Of a DNA stretch of 64,000 bases, positions 62,400-64,000 are shown one piece after another (the stretch's first letter is position 1; every line of letters starts with the position of its first letter). Position numbers and translations under genes: made by a program. This stretch comes from Fasciola hepatica (taxonomy: Eukaryota > Platyhelminthes > Trematoda > Plagiorchiida > Fasciolidae), in NCBI GenBank assembly GCA_948099385.1, contig CANUEZ040000151.1:3480001-3544000 (forward strand), in the 5' to 3' direction. Below the pieces are notes generated by a model, which did not search any database, was not told the origin of the DNA, and was given only the letters and a program-made list of their open reading frames with translations.

Positions 62400-64000
62400 C
62401 ATTTAGGCAGCTTTTTGTTCTCCTCGACCCTATTCCGGAATTACTGTTCACTATCATATAATAAAACAAAAATTGGGGAGCACTGTACACGGTAGCTCCA
62501 TCACGGGGGAATAAAAACAGTAGAAAGTGCCATTCTCGGACGACTTGGTGGACTCAGACCATCAGGTTAAGGCAGATTCGGCTGTCCAGATCTTTTACCA
62601 ATCCCCGCAAGCAAATCTGTCTACACGCATTGGCCACCGCACGGGTGATCATTGTTCTCCTTTTCACGCCTGATTAGTGCACACAGGAAAATTATTAACT
62701 GACCGAAGATGAACCACACCCACCCTTATGACTTGGATCCAAACCATGTGACTCATGACTTTGTCGTGTAGACTCACACCTCGAACAAATCCTAACCCGT
62801 CCCTCACAATCTTTCGTCCAATCCGAACGACCCCCGACCCTTTAGACGCACTTATTTTCTATATTATTTGGTCAGACTACGGAATAGATCAATGAAAAAA
62901 ATTGTTCGCCTCTGTATACGTGTTGTGACTGGTATCAGTATCATTATTATCAATTTTATTATTATCTTGGTGATAAGCTTAATTTAGACTCGAAACATCT
63001 TGTCAAAATGGTATTAGTGTTTGGCTTTCTTAGTACCATTACCAATCCACATTTTATTATCTTACTTGACTCTCTGGGTAAAAGTGTCATTCAAATCAGT
63101 TTACATAGAAAAAAGCACAGCGACATGCCAGGTCATGAGTTCGGGAACGTCCACTAGTATCGTGAACAACCGCTGATAAGGTGAGTCCAAGCTCCTCGAA
63201 TGAACAAACCACGCTGCAAAGGTGCCGGTAGAGCTCGAGGATGTGGAGGGTTTCCTGATTGGCAAGCTTTTGCTCTCAAATGCCACATATATCTGAAGGC
63301 AGCACAGTGGCGTGGTGACTGGAGCTCGCCACTAAATATAGGCATTGTCCATTTCTGTGCTGTTCACCCGCTAGGGTGATTCGGAGTAGGCGCATGAGTC
63401 GCTAGTGGCAAACTGCTCGTCTGGAACGTCTCTGTTGCTTTGCAGATCGCATTATGTTGTACGAAGGATAAGGGTGTTTTTTGGAACAAGATTACCGGAA
63501 GAGGTCCGGTTAACATCCCCAACTCGGGACTGGGCGACCAAGGACAACAACAGCCCGAAACATCCCGGGCAGTTCAAGAGTATTTCAGTTTTTTCAAAGA
63601 TCATTCGCATTTCCTCCCACGTTACTTCTTTCCGTATCCACGACTTTCACCCTAAGAGTGACTCCAGGCCCGGTGTATAAAAAACTCACACGTCCCCGAC
63701 CACCAGCATTTTGTAGGTACGTGGTGTTGGATACAAAGTAATTTTTACTGATTTTAAAATGAAAAAGTGAACAAGGGTTCACGGCATTCATCATCTTGAT
63801 TAGCTGCAGTTGAACGGCGTATTCTGCATTCATCGGCTGATCACGGAAAGCAAGTGTGTTATGTTCAAATACGAGTCATAGGATTGAAAACCGTGGAAGC
63901 ATTGCAGCACTGATCATTCACGTTTGGTAGGATTTCACAACAGTCCACATCCATCCAGCCAGGGTTGAACGATTGGAAGCCCAGAGCCCAACAACCAAAT
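62400..64000. other. unassigned end of window
   Basis: The part from 62570 to 62860 is unusually C-rich on the plus strand (CCCGTCCCTC, CCCCCGACCC) and looks like repeat or UTR sequence of unknown type. The overlapping frames at 63.1-63.8 kb have no recognised domain. Confidence 0.35.

Overview
The window is eukaryotic, non-coding for the most part, and dense in old retroelements. It has no operons, no bacterial gene packing, and almost no open frame longer than about 120 codons. Long (TA)n microsatellites, tRNA-derived SINE-like units and decayed retroelements of three classes (Penelope-like, CR1-like and RTE-like) point to an animal genome. The make-up suits a parasitic flatworm (trematode or cestode), but that is inference, because no diagnostic host gene was recognised.

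Layout, left to right. 0-5 kb: a tRNA-like SINE at 0.8 kb, then the only convincing protein-coding candidate, a minus-strand type I membrane glycoprotein (4132-4698) with a CCAAT-bearing upstream region. 7.2 kb: first copy of a short repeat with a hammerhead-ribozyme-like layout. 8.87-10.33 kb: a 5'-truncated Penelope-like element (PLE) bounded by a perfect 14-bp direct repeat, with an inverted copy of its own 3' end at its left edge; its RT/GIY-YIG frame is uninterrupted by frameshifts but carries three stops. 13.8-17 kb: SINE-like units and microsatellites. 18.5-19.4 kb: a second, older, frameshifted PLE of a different family (minus). 23.8-25.3 kb: a tRNA-like unit, a SINE and a CR1-like LINE 3' end (minus). 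26-32 kb: SINE-like units and a 131-bp (TA)n array. 33.5-35.6 kb: a decayed RTE-like LINE (minus) with recognisable endonuclease and reverse transcriptase. 35.6-48 kb: nearly featureless apart from a 5'-truncated SINE tail at 39.9 kb. 48-54 kb: a cluster of tRNA-like units, two more copies of the hammerhead-like repeat next to (TA)n arrays, and a third PLE fragment related to the first. 54-64 kb: a few SINE-like units, (TA)n and (GA)n arrays, otherwise unassigned.

The genes do not form a system. The window is best read as intergenic or intronic DNA shaped by successive retroelement insertions. The observations most worth following are the PLE with target-site duplication and inverted 3'-end copy, and the three dispersed copies of the hairpin/GAAAC motif. 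Identities and boundaries were judged by eye; no alignment or database search was run.
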